5,843 bases of DNA from JAAFIP01 sp043718065 (lineage in GTDB: Bacteria; Pseudomonadota; Gammaproteobacteria; Burkholderiales; Burkholderiaceae_C), in NCBI GenBank assembly GCA_043718065.1, contig JAYSWJ010000036.1, positions 1-5,843 on the forward strand, written 5' to 3'. The notes below the pieces were generated by a model. The model had not been told where the DNA came from. It saw only the letters and a list, made by a program, of their open reading frames with translations, and ran no database searches. Shown piece by piece: positions 5,343 through 5,843 of the stretch. Each line of letters begins with the position of its first letter. Positions within the stretch are counted from its first letter, which is position 1. Made by a program: the position numbers and the translations under genes.

Positions 5343-5843
5343 ATGCCTCTCTGCCTCATCCACCACTCCGATGCCAAACACCGCTGCTCGTGGTGCGGCC
5401 AAGGCGATGCTTTTGCTGACTACATCCACTACCACGATAACGAGTGGGGCAGGCCAGTGGCTGATGAGCGCAGGCTGTTTGAAAAAATCACGCTGGAAGG
5501 CTTTCAATCGGGGCTCTCTTGGATTACTGTTTTGCGCAAACGCGACAGGTTTCGCGAAGTATTCAAAGGCTTTGATTTTGAAAGAGTAGCGCGTTTTACC
5601 GATAAAGACATTGACTGCATAGTGCAAGACGCAGGCATCATTCGCCATCGCGGCAAAATTGTCTCGGCTATTAACAATGCCCAGCGTGTGTGCGACCTGA
5701 TCGACAGCCAAGGCGCAGGTGCCTTGGCTAAGCTGGTGTGGGCGTATGAGCCCGCAGCTGCTACGCGCCCCGCCAAAATTACGCCACAAGTGGCCAGCAC
5801 ACTCACCCAATCGGATGAGTCGCTGCGTTTGAGCAAGGCGCTT
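5343..5843 (+). CDS. tag: DNA-3-methyladenine glycosylase I (Tag), 3' end missing
   Basis: Tag is a helix-hairpin-helix base-excision repair enzyme that removes 3-methyladenine from alkylated DNA in the cytoplasm. The first 167 residues are present and the frame is still open at the window edge; the complete family protein is about 190-200 residues. Visible motifs are RCSWC (14-18), HDNEWGRPVADE (31-42), LEGFQSGLSWITVLRKR (51-67) and DAGIIRHRGKI in the middle. By alignment from memory with E. coli Tag, C15 and H31 are two of the four zinc ligands, and E52 and W60 correspond to the base-recognition residues E38 and W46. The remaining zinc ligands lie beyond the window. The ATG at 5343 is the only usable start, because a TAA lies in frame at 5307 with no start codon between. 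No clear Shine-Dalgarno or promoter is seen; repeats B and D lie just upstream. Confidence 0.95.
   Translation, partial: MPLCLIHHSDAKHRCSWCGQGDAFADYIHYHDNEWGRPVADERRLFEKITLEGFQSGLSWITVLRKRDRFREVFKGFDFERVARFTDKDIDCIVQDAGIIRHRGKIVSAINNAQRVCDLIDSQGAGALAKLVWAYEPAAATRPAKITPQVASTLTQSDESLRLSKAL

Noticed and set aside
5256..5810. A 184-codon open frame on the minus strand across tag
   Set aside because: It is the antisense shadow of tag, whose plus-strand frame carries clear family motifs. Part of it also runs over repeat D.
1..5843. A novel defence, toxin-antitoxin or biosynthetic system
   Set aside because: All genes are recognisable housekeeping or conserved families, with no genes of unknown type clustered together. 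The only unexplained structure is the hairpin repeat family.

Overview
The window looks like an ordinary chromosomal segment of a betaproteobacterium, most likely from the Comamonadaceae (Rhodoferax or Polaromonas-like). This rests on the recognised proteins, on a type A RNase P RNA, on moderately high GC, and on GC-rich hairpin repeats between genes of a kind I associate with that family. The genus is inference, because no search was run.

Layout. Positions 1-396 hold no gene. They carry two long inverted-repeat hairpins (A at 60-164, C at 212-304) and the leader of pyrC. Next on the plus strand come pyrC (dihydroorotase, 397-1458), a DUF3025 family gene with a TTG start (1560-2381), and htpX (membrane zinc protease, 2543-3412). 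A sequence resembling a heat-shock sigma-32 promoter lies upstream of htpX. A symmetrical terminator at 3477-3507 separates htpX from a convergent degV-family gene (3526-4491, minus strand). Divergent from degV is rnpB, the RNase P RNA (about 4686-5062), with its own promoter. The spacer 5063-5342 carries a second pair of hairpin repeats (B at 5123-5227 and a half copy D at 5238-5274). The window ends inside tag (3-methyladenine DNA glycosylase I, from 5343).

The genes are mostly housekeeping and do not form one pathway: pyrimidine synthesis, membrane protein quality control, probable fatty-acid binding, tRNA processing and alkylation repair. I see no defence system, phage, insertion sequence or CRISPR array. 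The most interesting signal is the hairpin repeat family. Copies A and B have the same length and the same core but different outer arms, and the arms of each copy stay complementary to each other. Each is followed by a member of a second subfamily in the opposite orientation.
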